This document shows positions 50,064 through 60,458 of a stretch of 64,000 nt of DNA, in pieces (position 1 is the first letter of the stretch; each line of letters starts with the position of its first letter). Both the position numbers and the translations under genes were made by a program. Where the stretch lies: the NCBI RefSeq assembly GCF_024582715.1, contig NZ_CP102083.1, forward strand, positions 434,001 to 498,000, written 5' to 3'. The stretch is from Mycoplasma sp. 2045 (GTDB lineage Bacteria; Bacillota_I; Bacilli_A; Mycoplasmatales; Metamycoplasmataceae). The notes beneath the pieces are model-generated. The model saw only the letters and a program-made list of their open reading frames with translations, searched no databases and was not told the origin of the DNA.

Positions 50064-51056
50064 TTAAAATACATATAAATTATCATACTTTTTAACATTG
50101 AATCTAGGTTTTAAGAATTGTTTTGAAGACTTACCAAATGATAAGAATTTCTTACCTTTTCCAAAGTTAAAAATAATTTTATCTTGAAGAATAAAAATAC
50201 CGGCACATGCATATAAGTAAAGCGTTCCTATTGCAATTAATGTAAACACATTAAATGGTCATTTCATTAATGGGCCAATTAAACTTGAGAATGGATTATA
50301 TTTATCTTTTCCTACGTAAATGTAATTGCTCTTTCAAGCACTTGGTGCTAAGTCATCAAGTGTTCAGTTTAAGAAGAAGCAAGCTACAACAAGTAATCCG
50401 AATAATGCAAGTGTTGTTAAGATATCTTTGTTTCTCATTGAATATGGATACACAATAGAAACGATAAATGTAGAAAGCAACATAAATACGTGAAGTGCCA
50501 TTAAATCATAGAATATGTAGTTATCGTAGTAAATATGGAACTCGTATTCTTTACCTTTTTCATAGAATTTACCAAATGCTGTAAATGTTTCATCAGGTGT
50601 GTAAGTTATCTTAACATCAGGTAATATAAGCGCAATAGTTGCACCAAGGAAACTAAGTGAAATTAAATATTTCATTCATTGTGGTTTGTTTAATAAAAGC
50701 ACAATACCGATTGAAATTCCTAAAATTCTACACATATGAAGTGGTATAGTTTCTCATTTACCTGGATATTGTGTAACTCCAAACACAATAGCTCTAGCAG
50801 CAATAAATATAAGTGTTAGTGCTCCTGCAGTTCTAATTAATATTTCTTGAGTTTTTGCAGAAACATTTTTACGCTTAATTGCTTGGTGTATTTGTCTTTT
50901 GAAGATTCAAATAACAAAAATAATCAACATAGCAATAACTCAAGATAATCTAAGACCTAAATTAGTTTGAGCTAGCATTGTCTCTGATATTTCACCTCCA
51001 CCGGTTCAAGATCAGAAACCAGGTTTTAAGAAAAAATATTTTTCTTCAAAGTTCAT
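50064..51056 (-). CDS. YwaF-type integral membrane protein, 330 aa
   Basis: ATG 51056 follows AAAGGAG. The frame crosses many TGA Trp codons to TAA at 50064-50066. It has about seven hydrophobic helices and the motif W-E-T-I-P-L-H-M-C-R-I near residue 112, which matches the P-L-H-x-C signature of the YwaF/TP0381 membrane family. A second typical motif, L-H-V-F-M-L-L-S-T-F-I, follows. The biochemical function of the family is not established. It stands alone on the minus strand, convergent with potABCD. Confidence 0.8.
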
Positions 51057-51175
51057 AATGCTCCTTTAAGGGTTTAAAAAATATCTAATAATTATAATTC
51101 TTTATATATAAAAGTGAAATTTTATTATTAAGTTATTTAATTTATTAAATAAACTAAATTACCTTGTTCCTAGGT

Positions 51176-51213
51176 CAAAAAGAAAACCCAAACTACATAA
51201 AGTAATTTGAGTT
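51176..51213 (-). terminator. Terminator after rpmE
   Basis: On the minus strand AACTCAAA pairs with TTTGGGTT, followed by TTCTTTTT. Confidence 0.7.
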
Positions 51214-51235
51214 AGATGTATAAATGAAACAATAA

Positions 51236-51448
51236 TTATTTACCGTTCATTTTTTCAAGTCTTTTGTTGAATCTGTCGATTCTACCTGTCGCTTTAACTT
51301 GTGCTCTTGACCCTGTGTAAACTGGGTGGCATCCTGAACATACGTCTACTGTAAAGTTTGGTCTAACTGATTTGAATTGGAACACTTTGTGACAAGTTGA
51401 ACAAGTAACGTTTACTTCGTGGTATGGTAAGTGAATATCTTTTTTCAT
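51236..51448 (-). CDS. rpmE: 50S ribosomal protein L31
   Basis: A 70-aa protein with the zinc ligands Cys16, Cys19, Cys37 and Cys40 (C-S-T-C and C-S-G-C-H-P), so it is the zinc-binding form of L31. It starts at ATG 51448 with AGGAGA upstream. It lies 27 nt downstream of rpsD on the same strand and is probably co-transcribed. Confidence 0.95.
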   Translation of the reverse strand: MKKDIHLPYHEVNVTCSTCHKVFQFKSVRPNFTVDVCSGCHPVYTGSRAQVKATGRIDRFNKRLEKMNGK

Positions 51449-51475
51449 AAATAAATCTCCTAATATTCCTAATTA

Positions 51476-52075
51476 CTATTTTGAGTAGAACTCAACGATT
51501 AAAGCATCCTTGATTTCTGGGTGAATTTCGTTACGTTCTGGTAAACGGTCTAATTTAACTGAAAAGTCTTTTCTTGTCATTCAAGCTGAAGCAGCTTTTT
51601 GTTCCATAGCTTCAAGAATTTGTTTGTTGTCTCTTGATTTTTCTTTAAGAGTAATTTCTGAACCTAATGAGATTGACATAGAAGGGATGTTTGCTTTTTT
51701 ACCATCAACAACAAAGTGTCCGTGGTTAACAAGTTGACGAGCTTGTCTTCTTGTTGTAGCAAATCCTGCTCTATAAACTAAGTTGTCTAAACGAACTTCT
51801 AATAATTGAAGTAAGTTTGTCCCTGTAATCCCTTTAGCTTTAACAGCTTTTTCAAAAACTCTTCTTAATTGTTTTTCATTTAAACCAAATAAGTGTTTAA
51901 CTTTTTGTTTTTCGTATAAGTGTAATCCGTATTCAGATAATTTAACACGTTTGTTTCCGTGTTGTCCTGGAGCATAAGTTCTCTTTTTACCTTTAGCGAA
52001 TTCTTTACCTGATTCTAAGATAGAGAATCCTAAACGACGTGACTTTTTAAATACAGGTCCTGTGTATCTTGACAT
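51476..52075 (-). CDS. rpsD: 30S ribosomal protein S4
   Basis: A 199-aa protein from ATG 52075 (AGAGGT upstream) to TAG at 51476-51478, with one TGA Trp near the C-terminus. It begins [14 protein letters not shown]. The S4 RNA-binding domain includes [11 protein letters not shown] and [11 protein letters not shown]4 nucleates 30S assembly. The 375-bp gap to trpS holds its own leader; I could not recognise a specific S4-binding structure there. Confidence 0.96.
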
Positions 52076-52409
52076 AGTATTTTTACCTCTTTCTGCATAA
52101 CTTAGAGGGTTTATTTCTAACTAGTTAAATTTAACTTAATGCTTTGGATTAAATCAGCTAATCTACTTGCAATGTTATAGTCATGTTAAATTTATTTAAA
52201 AGTCATAATAAACTGCTGTTTTATGCTTATTTATTCTATCATTATTTTATAAATAATGAATTATTATTTAGCTCTATATAACCTATTTAAAAAGATTTTT
52301 TATTTTGCTTATTTTTGCTTAATTTATTAATTAATTTTGTTTGATTAATTCGGCTATTTGCATTTGTAAAATCAATCAACAAAATGAATATACATTATTT
52401 AAAAAACAA

Positions 52410-52415
52410 TATAAT
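52410..52415 (+). promoter_or_regulatory. Candidate -10 box for trpS-thrS
   Basis: A consensus TATAAT 36 nt before the trpS start, with binding site AAGGAG between them. A -35 is not clear. The rest of the 375-bp gap between rpsD and trpS shows no other feature I can support. Confidence 0.45.
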
Positions 52416-52450
52416 TAATAAATAACTTTATTAATTAGTTAAGGAGTGTT

Positions 52451-53473
52451 ATGAAACAAAAATTATTAAGTGGAATAAAACCAACTGGTGATTTAACATT
52501 AGGTAATTACATTGGTGCGATTAGAAACTTTGTGCAAATGCAGAATGATTATGAATCATACATTTTTGTAGCTGACTTACACGCACTTACAACTGGAAGT
52601 GTCGATCCAGTTGAACTTAAAAAAGCAAGAAAAACCATTGTTGCACTTTATTTAGCTTGTGGACTTAATCCGGAAAATGTAACAATTTTCTATCAATCAC
52701 AAGTTAGTGCACACGGAATGATGAATTGGCTTTGTACATCAGAAACGACAATTGGTGAATTGCAAAGAATGACCCAATTCAAAGATAAGTCACAACAAAT
52801 CAAACAAGCTAACGGGACTTCTAAAATACCTACTGGTCTTTTAATGTATCCAGTATTAATGGCTGCTGATATTCTTTTATACAACCCTGATGTGGTTCCT
52901 ATTGGAGAAGATCAAACTCAGCACCTTGAATTAACCAGAAACATTGCTGAAAGATTTAATTCAAAATACAATGCTAACTTCACAATTCCTAACGGAGTTG
53001 TCCCTAAAGTTGGAGCAAGAATTAAATCACTTACTGATCCAACTGCTAAAATGTCAAAAAGTGAACATGGTACCAAATCAACCATTTACTTACTTGAAGA
53101 CCCACAACAAGCTTACAACAAGATTATGAAAGCAGTTACTGACTCAGAAGGTAAAGTATACATTTCAAATGATAAACCTGGTATTTTAAACTTACTTAAT
53201 ATCTATGCTTCATTAAACAACATAACACTTGAACAAGCAGAAGAATTATTTAAAGATAAAAACTATAAAGAATTTAAAGAAGCAGTTGCTACATCAGTTA
53301 AAAATCTTTTAATTGATATTCAATCAAAATACAATGCAGCTTTAAAAGAAGTTGACAAAATAACTGATGAAGGTGCAATTAGAGCTTCTAAAATCGCAGA
53401 TTATAATTTAAACAAGTTAATGAAAAAAATGGGACTCTATTCCTCATTGACAAAACCCAAAAATGATAAATAA
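52451..53473 (+). CDS. trpS: Tryptophanyl-tRNA synthetase
   Basis: A 340-aa class I synthetase. The HIGH-like motif is T-L-G-N-Y-I-G-A near residue 17; KMSKS is at residues 200-204 (A-K-M-S-K-S-E-H-G). D-I-L-L-Y-N-P-D and V-P-I-G-E-D-Q-T-Q-H-L-E are typical of TrpRS. It charges the tRNA-Trp species that, in this genetic code, must also read UGA. The start follows AAGGAG. thrS begins 13 nt after the stop. Confidence 0.97.
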   Translation: MKQKLLSGIKPTGDLTLGNYIGAIRNFVQMQNDYESYIFVADLHALTTGSVDPVELKKARKTIVALYLACGLNPENVTIFYQSQVSAHGMMNWLCTSETTIGELQRMTQFKDKSQQIKQANGTSKIPTGLLMYPVLMAADILLYNPDVVPIGEDQTQHLELTRNIAERFNSKYNANFTIPNGVVPKVGARIKSLTDPTAKMSKSEHGTKSTIYLLEDPQQAYNKIMKAVTDSEGKVYISNDKPGILNLLNIYASLNNITLEQAEELFKDKNYKEFKEAVATSVKNLLIDIQSKYNAALKEVDKITDEGAIRASKIADYNLNKLMKKMGLYSSLTKPKNDK

Positions 53474-53486
53474 GAGGTAAATTAAT

Positions 53487-55232
53487 ATGAAAGCTAATAA
53501 AAAACTTAACCATACAACAAGTCACTTACTTGGTGCAGCTGTTGAAAAACTTTATCCAAATGTTAAATTAGGATTTGGCCCAGCCACTGAAGAAGGTTTT
53601 TACTATGACTTTGAATTTGCTGAACCACTTTCAGAAACAGAATTACCTAAAATTGAAAAGTTTATGAAAAAACTTGCTTCAAGAAATTTAGTTATGAAGC
53701 AAGTTTCAATTGATGAATATTCATTTGAAGGTAAACCCTACAAAAAAGAACTTTATGATGAATTAGTAGCAGCAGGTAAAGAAGTTACTTTCTATGCTCT
53801 TGTAGATCCTTTAAGTAATGAAACAATCTTTGTTGACTTATGTGCTGGTGGACACGTTGAAGATACAAAACACATTAAGCACTTTAAATTACTTAACTTA
53901 GCTGGTGCGTACTGAAGAGGAAATTCAGATAACATCCAATTAACAAGAATTTATGGAACATCTTGAGATACAGCAGCAGAACTTGAAGAATACTTAGAAA
54001 TCCTTAAAGATAGAAAAGAAAGAGACCACCGTAAAATTGGTAAAGAAATGAAATTATTCACATTCAACAAATTAGGTGGTCAAGGATTACCATTCTGATT
54101 AGAAGATGGAATGTACATTCACAATGAAATTAGAAACCTTGTTCTTAAAATGGACAGAAAATACGGTTTCACAGAAGTTTTAACACCACACTTTGGTGAA
54201 GAAGAACTTTACAAAATTTCAGGTCACTTAGCTCACTACAAAGATGATATGTTTAAACCAGTTGTGCTTGAAAACGAAAAGTTAATTGCACGTCCAATGA
54301 CTTGTCCTCACCACATTATTTGCTACAACACAGAAAAACGTTCATATCGTGACTTACCAATTAGATATTCAGAACAATCACAACTTTACAGATATGAAAA
54401 ATCAGGTGCTCTTACAGGTCTTGAACGTGTTAGAGGAATGCTTTTAACAGAAGGACACTTATTTGTTAGAAAAGATCAAATCGCTCAAGAATTCAAATCA
54501 ATGTATCAATTAATTAAAGAAACATTAGAAATCTTTAAAATTCAAATTAGTTATGTTTCTTTAAGTTTAAGAGATCCCGAAAACACAGATAAGTACTATT
54601 CAGATGACAAGATGTGAAACGAAGCTGAAAATGAACTTAGAAATGTGCTTAATGAATTAGATGTTAAATACGAAGAAAAAATCGGAGAAGCTGCTTTCTA
54701 TGGGCCTAAAATGGATATTCAAATCTTTACAGCTTTAGGACACGAAATCACAGTTTCCACATTACAACTTGACTTCTTATTACCTGAAAGATTTGATATT
54801 ACATACACAAACAAAGACAATCAAGAAGAATGTCCAGTTATGATCCACAGAGGTCTTATCGGAACATATGAACGTTTTGTTTCAATTCTTTTAGAACAAA
54901 CAAAAGGTGTGCTTCCATTCTGATTAGCACCAAAACAATTCACAGTTATTCCTGCTACAAATAATCCAGAAGATGTGAAATACGCATCAGACATCAACCA
55001 ATTATTATTCAATGCAGACTTTAGGTCTAAATTAGACGACCGTGAAGAACGTTTAGGTAAAAAAGTGCGTGAAGCACAAATGTCAAAATCTAAATTCCAA
55101 ATCATTGTTGGAGAAGCTGAGAGATTAAATGAAACTGTTTCATACCGTGAATATGGTAAACAAGAAACAACAACAATGCCTGTTGCAGAATTTGTCCTAA
55201 AAATGATGAGATTGAGAGATTCTCGTGAATAA
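53487..55232 (+). CDS. thrS: Threonyl-tRNA synthetase lacking the TGS domain, 581 aa
   Basis: The frame from ATG 53487 (AGAGG upstream) to TAA at 55230-55232 crosses several TGA Trp codons. The protein starts directly at the editing domain: H-T-T-S-H (His9, His13) and C-A-G-G-H (Cys119, His123) supply the four editing-site residues. The class II catalytic core has M-T-C-P-H-H, L-T-E-G-H-L-F and P-V-M-I-H-R-G, which carry the zinc-binding Cys/His/His. An anticodon-binding domain follows from about residue 480. The roughly 60-residue TGS domain at the N-terminus of most ThrRS is absent. Editing appears retained, in contrast to some mycoplasma synthetases with degenerate editing sites. Confidence 0.95.
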
Positions 55233-55782
55233 TAAAAAACAAGAAAACAAAAACGAAAAGAAAGTCAGAAAACCAATTAATGGTTGATACATATCATTTT
55301 TAGTAATATTTTGAGTTTTAGCTGCTGCAATGATTTTAACAAGTGGAAACATCATCCCTTGAGATAGAATCGTTCCAAATTCTGTTTATAATGTACCTCT
55401 TTATGCACGTATATTAGCATCAATTTTCTTTCCAATTTTAGTTTTATCATTTGGTTTCTTTGTTGTTTTCAAAGAAAAAATGAGTGTTTGAAGACTTGTT
55501 AACTATGTATTCATTATCGGAATTATAATCACGCTATTTTGAGTTCCTAGAATGATTAATGTTAACGAAGGAAAAGAGAAAGCTGAAGCTAGTTGAAAAC
55601 CACAATGACTATTATTCCCTTATGATGTAACTGTCGTATTTGGTGTTTGTGTAATCTTATATGCTTTATGTTTATACTTTGTTACACCGAAATTTGTAAG
55701 TTACATGAGACCAAAAATCCAAAATTTCTTAGGTCGTTTTAAGAAACAAAAATCAATTTTAGAACAAGAATCAAAAAACTAA
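55225..55782 (+). CDS. Small membrane protein, 185 aa
   Basis: Starts with GTG at 55225, overlapping the thrS stop by 8 nt, and runs through several TGA Trp codons to TAA at 55780-55782. A basic N-terminus (K-K-Q-E-N-K-N-E-K-K) is followed by four hydrophobic helices and a basic C-terminal tail. I do not recognise a family. Overlap with thrS indicates translational coupling. A strong terminator follows. Confidence 0.7.
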
Positions 55783-55795
55783 AATTAATAATTAT

Positions 55796-55833
55796 TAAAA
55801 ATTCCTATCACTGCTGAAACGATAGGAATTTTT
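55796..55833 (+). terminator. Terminator of the trpS-thrS transcript
   Basis: AAAAATTCCTATC and GATAGGAATTTTT form a perfect stem with an 11-nt loop and T-rich tail. The symmetry lets it act for both strands, and the frameshifted minus-strand gene at 55936 ends beside it. Confidence 0.85.
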
Positions 55834-55935
55834 AATATATACTTTTCATAAAGACAAATCCACCGGCCATATTGAGCTGAAATAAGGTAGAAAAACAGTT
55901 TTTTTAGATTTTCTATCTTACTTTTATCAACCTAG

Positions 55936-57230
55936 TTACATTAATCCGGCTGCTTTTAGAATACCAAGAAGAATTCCTACCAAAATTAATGTTAATACAG
56001 CTCCTAAGGAAGTTCACGCAGCTCTACCCTTAACATTTTTTCTTTGAGCACTAATTTTAGTTGCAACTTCATTCAGAAGATCAGTTTCAACAGAGATCTG
56101 CTTTTTAACTCGAGCACCATTGCTTTCAGCAGGTAACTGATAATCACGAACAATAGCATTTGTTTCAGTAGGTTTCGCAGGTGTAAATTCAATACTTTCA
56201 ATTAATGAGTTATATTTGTTGTTTTATTATTAATAAGAATGTAAATATACCAACATAATTGATGAATATTTCGGTCGCTTTTTAGATAGTTAGAATCAGA
56301 ATAAGTCTTGAAATCGTAAATAAATGGCTTCAATATATTTACGTTATCTAAATCAACCATAAACTTTTTATCTGAAAATGTTCCTTCGGTTGAGTCTATG
56401 TGATTAAAATCAGAAATTTCTAATGCCTTAAGATATAAAGATGTTTCAGCATAAAAATGATAGTAATTTGCAAGAATAAATGTAAGTGAATTAGGATAAT
56501 CTTCTGTTTTATTGCCACAAATAATATATCATCATAATCTTTGCATCTCACTCTCATTGAATATTTTCACAAGTGATTCATCGCGAAATATTAGTTTCAA
56601 GAAGTAATATACAAATCATAATACGGGATTATCTCGTTCAAATTTTTCACAATTGAAATATTTGTGATTTTTAGCAGGATAATTTGCAAAGTTATCTTTT
56701 CCCTTTTCAAAGAATTTTTTCAAAAACTCAGTAACCTTTTTATTTTTTATAAATTCCTCATCTTTTTCCAATATGTCATCAATATCAAACTTTTCTCAAT
56801 TCTTTACTTTCGAATCTGTGAAACATATTGCTTTAAATAAATATTCTGGCATTTTACCTTTAAAATTCGCCGCTTTTGTAACATCAGTTATTTTTTTAAT
56901 AGCTAATTTTTCAATGGCATCAGTATATATTTCATATTTAGTTTTTTCTTCATTGTTTGAGTTTCGATACAAAGTCGAAAAATCCACTTCAGTCTGCTTG
57001 CTATTGAATAATTCTTGAACATTCTCAAAAATTTCCTTATCAGTAAAATCACTATCAGAAAATGATGAAAAATTATCCTTAATATTTGAATTTGAATTAT
57101 CAAACTTTTTTAAAAGTGAATTTGAAATTAAGACTTTGTGAATTTCTCGTGTTTTTAGATCTATAAAACCTGTCAATAATTCTGTGTGACTAAATCATCT
57201 ATGTCCTTTGGTATTCTTACTTTTACTCAT
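55936..57230 (-). pseudogene. Frameshifted gene for a protein with C-terminal membrane anchor
   Basis: From ATG 57230 the frame is open, with TGA Trp codons, for 342 aa to TAA at 56202-56204. A second open stretch in the -1 frame continues without a start codon to TAA at 55936-55938. It reads S-L-I-E-S-I-E-F-T-P to a hydrophobic segment G-A-V-L-T-L-I-L-V-G-I-L-L-G-I-L. One extra base in the A run near 56222-56226 would join the two parts into about 431 aa. The protein is charged and helical, has no signal peptide and would be anchored by its C-terminus. I do not recognise the family. The shift could be a real mutation, an on/off switch or a sequencing error. An RNA structure with an intrinsic terminator lies just upstream. 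Confidence 0.65.
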
Positions 57231-57249
57231 AATATAAAATTGTAATACA

Positions 57250-57370
57250 AAAAAAGACAAGCACCATTTAAATGGTGCTTGTGTCCCGGAAAAAGAGATG
57301 CTATCAAAGAGTTTATATTTCCTAATTCCAGGTTACCTCATTAAGTATCAAAAATAATGAGGTACTTTTA
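57250..57370 (-). ncRNA. Candidate structured leader RNA or small RNA
   Basis: On the minus strand this stretch can form three helices: ACCTCATTA with TAATGAGGT (57335-57343 and 57355-57363), CCTGGA with TCCGGG (57327-57332 and 57285-57290, one G-U), and a perfect 13-bp palindromic hairpin (57257-57282) followed by seven T, an intrinsic terminator. A TATAAT at about 57370-57375 could start transcription. The terminator ends about 20 nt before the ATG at 57230, as in a transcription-attenuation leader. It matches no RNA class I know. Confidence 0.45.
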
Positions 57371-57423
57371 TTATAAAACTTTTTTTGTAATATATATCAC
57401 CAGAAAAATATTTTTTTGATAAA

Positions 57424-57450
57424 TAAAAAAGAACAGATTTTTTCTGCTCT
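57424..57450 (-). terminator. Terminator after the PTS-like gene
   Basis: AGAGCAGA pairs with TCTGTTCT on the minus strand (one G-U), followed by TTTTTTATTT. It separates the PTS-like transcript from the candidate RNA downstream. Confidence 0.75.
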
Positions 57451-57477
57451 GATTTACAACTCTGTTTAATTTAAAGA

Positions 57478-58275
57478 TTAAACTAATTTAGCAATAACTT
57501 CTGAATGTTTGATGTTTTTGTGTTCTAAGTTTTTAAAGTTTTGTAATTTTGAATCAGTTGTTAATGCAAAAATAATTTCTTGATCAATGTTTTCTGCTTT
57601 GAATCTGTTTAAATCTAAAATGATTAATTCATCTCCTGATTTAACTTCTTGGTTTAATGAAACTTTAGCATCCATACCAATTCCATCTAATTTGTATGAG
57701 TTTAAACCAAAAACAATAACAGCTTCAACACCTAATGATGTGTTAGATAAGATAACTTGTGATTTACTTGCTGGTTGCATTGTTATTTTTCCATCAAATG
57801 GAGCAACAATTTTACCTGATGTTCCATCTAATTTGATTGCAAATCCTTTTCCAAGTAAATCATTTGAAAATACACCATCATTTAATGATTCAAGTGAAAC
57901 AATGTGTCCTGAAGCAGGTGCTAAGATTTCTAATTCTGAAACTGCTTGAATAGATGTTGTAGCATTATTTGATGTTGAAACAGTTGAAACTTCAACTGAT
58001 TTACACATTGTTGAAATTAAGTCTTTGTTAATTTTGATAAGTGCATTTAAAGCTTCTGCATTTGGTAATTCAACTTGAATGTGTTTTTGTGCTTCGAAAA
58101 TTTTAACTGATGTAGCACCTAATTGTTCAAATTCTGCTTTTGAAACTAATGAAACATTTTTTACATCATATCTTAATTGTGATGCTGAATTATTGAATGA
58201 AGTAATATTGTCAAGCCCACCGAATGCATCAACAATTTTTACTAATAAGTCTATGTATTTATCTCTTTCAGTCAT
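57478..58275 (-). CDS. Degenerate PTS EIIB-EIIA (glucose-type) fusion without phospho-acceptor residues, 265 aa
   Basis: ATG 58275 follows AAGGAG. Residues 1 to about 85 resemble a glucose-family EIIB domain (F-G-G-L-D-N-I, then S-A-S-Q-L-R-Y-D-V where C-x-T-R-L-R is expected). Residues about 114-265 resemble EIIA-Glc: I-L-A-P-A-S-G-H-I, K-I-V-A-P-F-D-G-K-I, G-V-E-A-V-I-V-F-G-L-N. The phosphorylated Cys of EIIB is Ser30. The two EIIA histidines, 15 residues apart in the family, are Gln173 and Val188, with the spacing kept. It therefore should not carry phosphate in the PTS relay. A regulatory or scaffold role is possible. The frame is intact and has its own terminator, so it is probably expressed. 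Confidence 0.75.
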   Translation of the reverse strand: MTERDKYIDLLVKIVDAFGGLDNITSFNNSASQLRYDVKNVSLVSKAEFEQLGATSVKIFEAQKHIQVELPNAEALNALIKINKDLISTMCKSVEVSTVSTSNNATTSIQAVSELEILAPASGHIVSLESLNDGVFSNDLLGKGFAIKLDGTSGKIVAPFDGKITMQPASKSQVILSNTSLGVEAVIVFGLNSYKLDGIGMDAKVSLNQEVKSGDELIILDLNRFKAENIDQEIIFALTTDSKLQNFKNLEHKNIKHSEVIAKLV

Positions 58276-58375
58276 AATAATATACTCCTTAAATAAAATA
58301 AATTTTATATCATTTTTATAATGTTGAAAATAGATTTTAATACCTTAAAATAAGGTCTAAAAATTAATTAAATTG

Positions 58376-58405
58376 TTTACTAGATGCTTAAAATAGTGGT
58401 ATAAT
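58376..58405 (+). promoter_or_regulatory. Promoter of tRNA-His
   Basis: An extended -10 TGGTATAAT (hexamer 58400-58405) with a weak -35 TTTACT at 58376-58381, spacing 18. It lies 12 nt before the tRNA. Confidence 0.7.
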
Positions 58406-58417
58406 AGTTTTAATTAT

Positions 58418-58494
58418 GGCGAACGTGGTGAAGTGGTTAACACAGTGGGTTGTGGTCCCATCATGCGCGGGTTCGAATCCCGTCGTTCGCCCCA
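58418..58494 (+). tRNA. tRNA-His (GTG anticodon)
   Basis: A full cloverleaf. The acceptor GCGAACG pairs with CGTTCGC. An encoded extra G at position -1 pairs with discriminator C, the hallmark of tRNA-His. The anticodon loop is TTGTGGT with anticodon GTG, and the T loop is TTCGAAT. The CCA end is encoded. Confidence 0.95.
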
Positions 58495-58502
58495 TATGAA
58501 AG

Positions 58503-58527
58503 AAAGTTGTTAATAGCAACTTTTTTT
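58503..58527 (+). terminator. Terminator of tRNA-His
   Basis: AGTTG pairs with CAACT followed by seven T. Confidence 0.75.
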
Positions 58528-58554
58528 GTTTTCCTTTTTTATATCAAGTGAATA

Positions 58555-58578
58555 ATAAAAGCAACCTAAAAAGGTTGC
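58555..58578 (-). terminator. Terminator of the ATP synthase operon
   Basis: On the minus strand GCAACC pairs with GGTTGC, followed by TTTTATT, 6 nt past the atpC stop. Confidence 0.8.
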
Positions 58579-58583
58579 GAATA

Positions 58584-59002
58584 TTATTTATTGAATAAAT
58601 TGTATGCATCAATTTTAAAAAGAGCTTTTTTAAGTTTAGACTCTAATTTTGTTTTGTTTACTGAATCATTGTGTGAAGCTTCTTCGATTTGTTTAATAAG
58701 TTTATCACGGTCACGAAGCGCTCTTTGGACATCAATGTTTTTAACATTGATAATATCATCTGTTATGATTGATACTTTTTTCTCATCAGCATATACAAGA
58801 CCACCACCGATGTAGCAACGAATTTCTTCACCATTTTCAGGTTTAATTGATAAGTTGCAAATTTCAATGTTTGAGAAAAGTGGTGTTCTATTAGCTTGAA
58901 GCCCGATGTAACCTGATGCTGTTTTTAATGTAACAATGTTTACATCACCTTCATAAAATACACCTGATGGTACTGTGATTAATAAATGAGTTGTATTATT
59001 CA

Positions 59003-59003
<1 letters not shown>
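58584..59003 (-). CDS. atpC: ATP synthase F1 epsilon subunit
   Basis: A 139-aa protein with the epsilon beta-sandwich (V-P-S-G-V-F-Y-E-G-D-V near residue 12, Y-I-G-G-G-L-V-Y near 66) and a C-terminal helical hairpin (V-Q-R-A-L-R-D-R-D-K-L). Its ATG overlaps the atpD stop by one base, so the pair is translationally coupled. It is the last gene of the operon, followed by a terminator. Confidence 0.95.
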
Positions 59004-60439
<1,436 letters not shown>

Positions 60440-60458
60440 TCATTCCTCCTTATTTTAA

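Noticed and set aside
52076-52450. S4-binding autoregulatory leader upstream of rpsD
   Set aside because: The leader exists but I could not find a convincing pseudoknot or conserved element; S4 control is known in other bacteria but not shown here.
56200-56235. Programmed -1 frameshift joining the two parts of the gene at 55936-57230
   Set aside because: The A run does not form a canonical X-XXY-YYZ slippery heptamer in the zero frame, so mutation or sequencing error is more likely.
57250-57370. SRP RNA, tmRNA or a known riboswitch
   Set aside because: The conserved SRP apical loop, a tRNA-like domain and the core motifs of TPP, FMN, purine, SAM and T-box RNAs are not present.
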